Shown here: positions 4,052 through 5,091 of the stretch, piece by piece
Position numbering within the stretch: position 1 is the stretch's first letter
Layout: each line of letters begins with the position of its first letter
Assembly (NCBI GenBank): GCA_030538175.1
Contig: JAUNUL010000230.1
Location: forward strand, 1-5,091
DNA length: 5,091 nucleotides
Reading direction: 5' to 3'
Source: Propionibacteriaceae bacterium
Lineage (GTDB): Bacteria; Actinomycetota; Actinomycetes; Propionibacteriales; Propionibacteriaceae
Made by a program: the position numbers and the translations under genes
Notes under the pieces: model-generated
The model's database searches: none
What the model was told of the DNA's origin: nothing
What the model saw: the letters and a program-made list of their open reading frames with translations, nothing else

Positions 4052-5091
4052 TCAGACGGCCCGCCATCCGCGTTGACGCATGAACACGACGAAGGCCTCC
4101 GCACGCTCGGGCACCACCCCGATCTTGAGGCGACCAACCTCACGGACGTCGTCATGCTCGATGGAGATGTCCTCGACGTTGACTCCCGCGTCGTGCACAT
4201 CGGCAAACAGCTTCGCCAACGAGCCCGGCGCATCAGGAATCTCGATCGTGACCACCGCATAGTCCACCGGGGCCATGCCGTGTTTGCCGGGAATCGCCTG
4301 CGTCCCACGCAGGCCGGCCTCGAGGAGTTCCTGGACATCACCCTGGGTCTCAAGTCGGCGGCCCAGCTCAGCAATCCGCTCCCCCAACTCGGTGAGCTCG
4401 CGCCCGACAGCGAGGGCGTTGCCGGCCAAGATCTGCTCCCACAAGACCGGATCCCCGCCCGCGATGCGCGTCACGTCCCGGACCCCTTGTCCGGCCAGGG
4501 CAAGGTGTTCCGCGGGCCGGTGCTCCAGGCCGGCGGCCACCATCGCTGACACGGCGTGCGGGAGGTGGGAGACGGCTGCGACAGCCAGATCGTGTTCCCG
4601 TGGGTCCATCAGCACCGTGCGTGCCCCGCAGGCCTGGCCGAGCGCCACCACCGTCTCCACCGCGCCCGGTGTGGCCGTTGCGTGCGGGGTGACGACCCAA
4701 CTGCGGTCCACGAAAAGATCGGGAGTGGCCGTGATCGGACCGGCGAGATGGGACCCCGCCATCGGGTGGGAGCCGACATAGCGCCGCAACTCCATCCCCT
4801 CGGACTCCAGCGCGGTCAGGACGCCCTGCTTGATCGACCCGACATCGGTGATCACCGCGTTCGGAAACTCCGCCAGTGATGCTGACAGCACTCTCGGCAG
4901 TGCTCTCGGTGGCACGGCGACGACCACAAGGGCCACCGCGTCGGGATCGATGTTCTCTACCTGCCCGGCACCACGGCCGGCAGCCACACGGGCATGGCTC
5001 ACCACCTTGTCCCGCAAGTGGACTTCCTCACCGGCCTTCGTCAGCGCGCAACCCACCGACGCCCCAACCAGACCGGTGCCGACGATGAGGA
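4052..5091 (-). CDS. tyrA: Prephenate dehydrogenase with ACT domain (5' end outside the window)
   Basis: Oxidatively decarboxylates prephenate to 4-hydroxyphenylpyruvate, the committed step to tyrosine, in the cytoplasm. The visible 346 residues start in the first beta strand of the Rossmann fold: LIVGTGLVGAS gives the GxGxxG dinucleotide motif, so only a short N-terminus is missing beyond the right edge. An internal GTG at 5056 is not the start, because it would remove this motif. An acidic residue at the end of the second strand (VHLRD) suggests NAD+ use. Further motifs, in visible numbering: VAVPP ~57, DVGSIK ~82, GSHPMAGSH ~106, the catalytic-histidine motif SHLPHA ~174 and GGDPVLWEQI ~211. 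Residues ~275-345 form an ACT domain (VTIEIPDAPGSLAKLF), expected to bind an amino acid, probably tyrosine for feedback control. The stop is TGA at 4054-4052. The gene is intact within the window. Confidence 0.95.
   Translation of the reverse strand, partial: LIVGTGLVGASVGCALTKAGEEVHLRDKVVSHARVAAGRGAGQVENIDPDAVALVVVAVPPRALPRVLSASLAEFPNAVITDVGSIKQGVLTALESEGMELRRYVGSHPMAGSHLAGPITATPDLFVDRSWVVTPHATATPGAVETVVALGQACGARTVLMDPREHDLAVAAVSHLPHAVSAMVAAGLEHRPAEHLALAGQGVRDVTRIAGGDPVLWEQILAGNALAVGRELTELGERIAELGRRLETQGDVQELLEAGLRGTQAIPGKHGMAPVDYAVVTIEIPDAPGSLAKLFADVHDAGVNVEDISIEHDDVREVGRLKIGVVPERAEAFVVFMRQRGWRAV

Noticed and set aside
1543..4083. 846-codon plus-strand open frame across the permease, ATPase and LolA-like genes
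   Set aside because: It is antisense to three well-supported genes, its translation is rich in Arg, Gly, His and Asp without recognisable domains, and long antisense frames are expected where GC3 is high.
5054..5056. GTG 5056 as the tyrA start
   Set aside because: The same frame continues upstream through an intact GTGLVGAS nucleotide-binding motif to the window edge, so the real start is outside the window.
1..5091. CRISPR array, tRNA, rRNA, insertion sequence, toxin-antitoxin or phage genes
   Set aside because: No regularly spaced repeats, no tRNA-like cloverleaf, no terminal inverted repeats and no transposase or integrase motifs were seen on either strand.

Overview
The window is GC-rich, with strong third-position G/C bias and long spurious antisense frames. 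Every supported gene lies on the minus strand. Read in the direction of transcription (right to left), the order is: a prephenate dehydrogenase with a C-terminal ACT domain (tyrA, truncated by the right edge); a secreted LolA-fold protein; an ABC ATPase of the NatA/BcrA type; its ABC-2 permease; cytidylate kinase (cmk); and the first 33 codons of an unidentified gene cut by the left edge. Shine-Dalgarno, GTG and probable leaderless starts, the signal peptide type, and tyrA near cmk all point to a high-GC Actinomycetota. Propionibacteriales or a relative is a guess, not a demonstration.

Region by region: 4052-5091 is tyrA (tyrosine biosynthesis). The 64-bp gap after it holds a candidate leaderless promoter that would start the mRNA at the ATG of the LolA-like gene (3987). 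That gene, the ATPase and the permease form a tight cassette: a 39-bp gap, then a 14-bp overlap. The 39-bp gap consists largely of a 14-bp repeat that places two five-codon mini-ORFs end-to-end in front of the ATPase. A 168-bp gap (846-1013) separates the cassette from cmk and is the densest regulatory-looking region of the window: a hairpin just after the permease stop, four 11-bp-phased repeats, an ECF-like promoter candidate and a perfect 7-3-7 palindrome. cmk has a clear Shine-Dalgarno at 845 and a 3' end remodelled by a short out-of-frame duplication. A 46-bp gap leads to the next gene, which has a good RBS.

How they may work together: tyrA and cmk are housekeeping genes often close together in actinobacteria. 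The three cassette genes look like one functional unit, a membrane exporter plus an extracytoplasmic lipid-binding-fold protein, inserted between them. Its substrate is unknown. The least explained parts of the window are this LolA-like/ABC unit in a presumed monoderm, the 14-bp repeat relay in front of the ATPase, and the phased repeats before cmk. All regulatory calls come from reading the sequence by eye and have no experimental or comparative support here.
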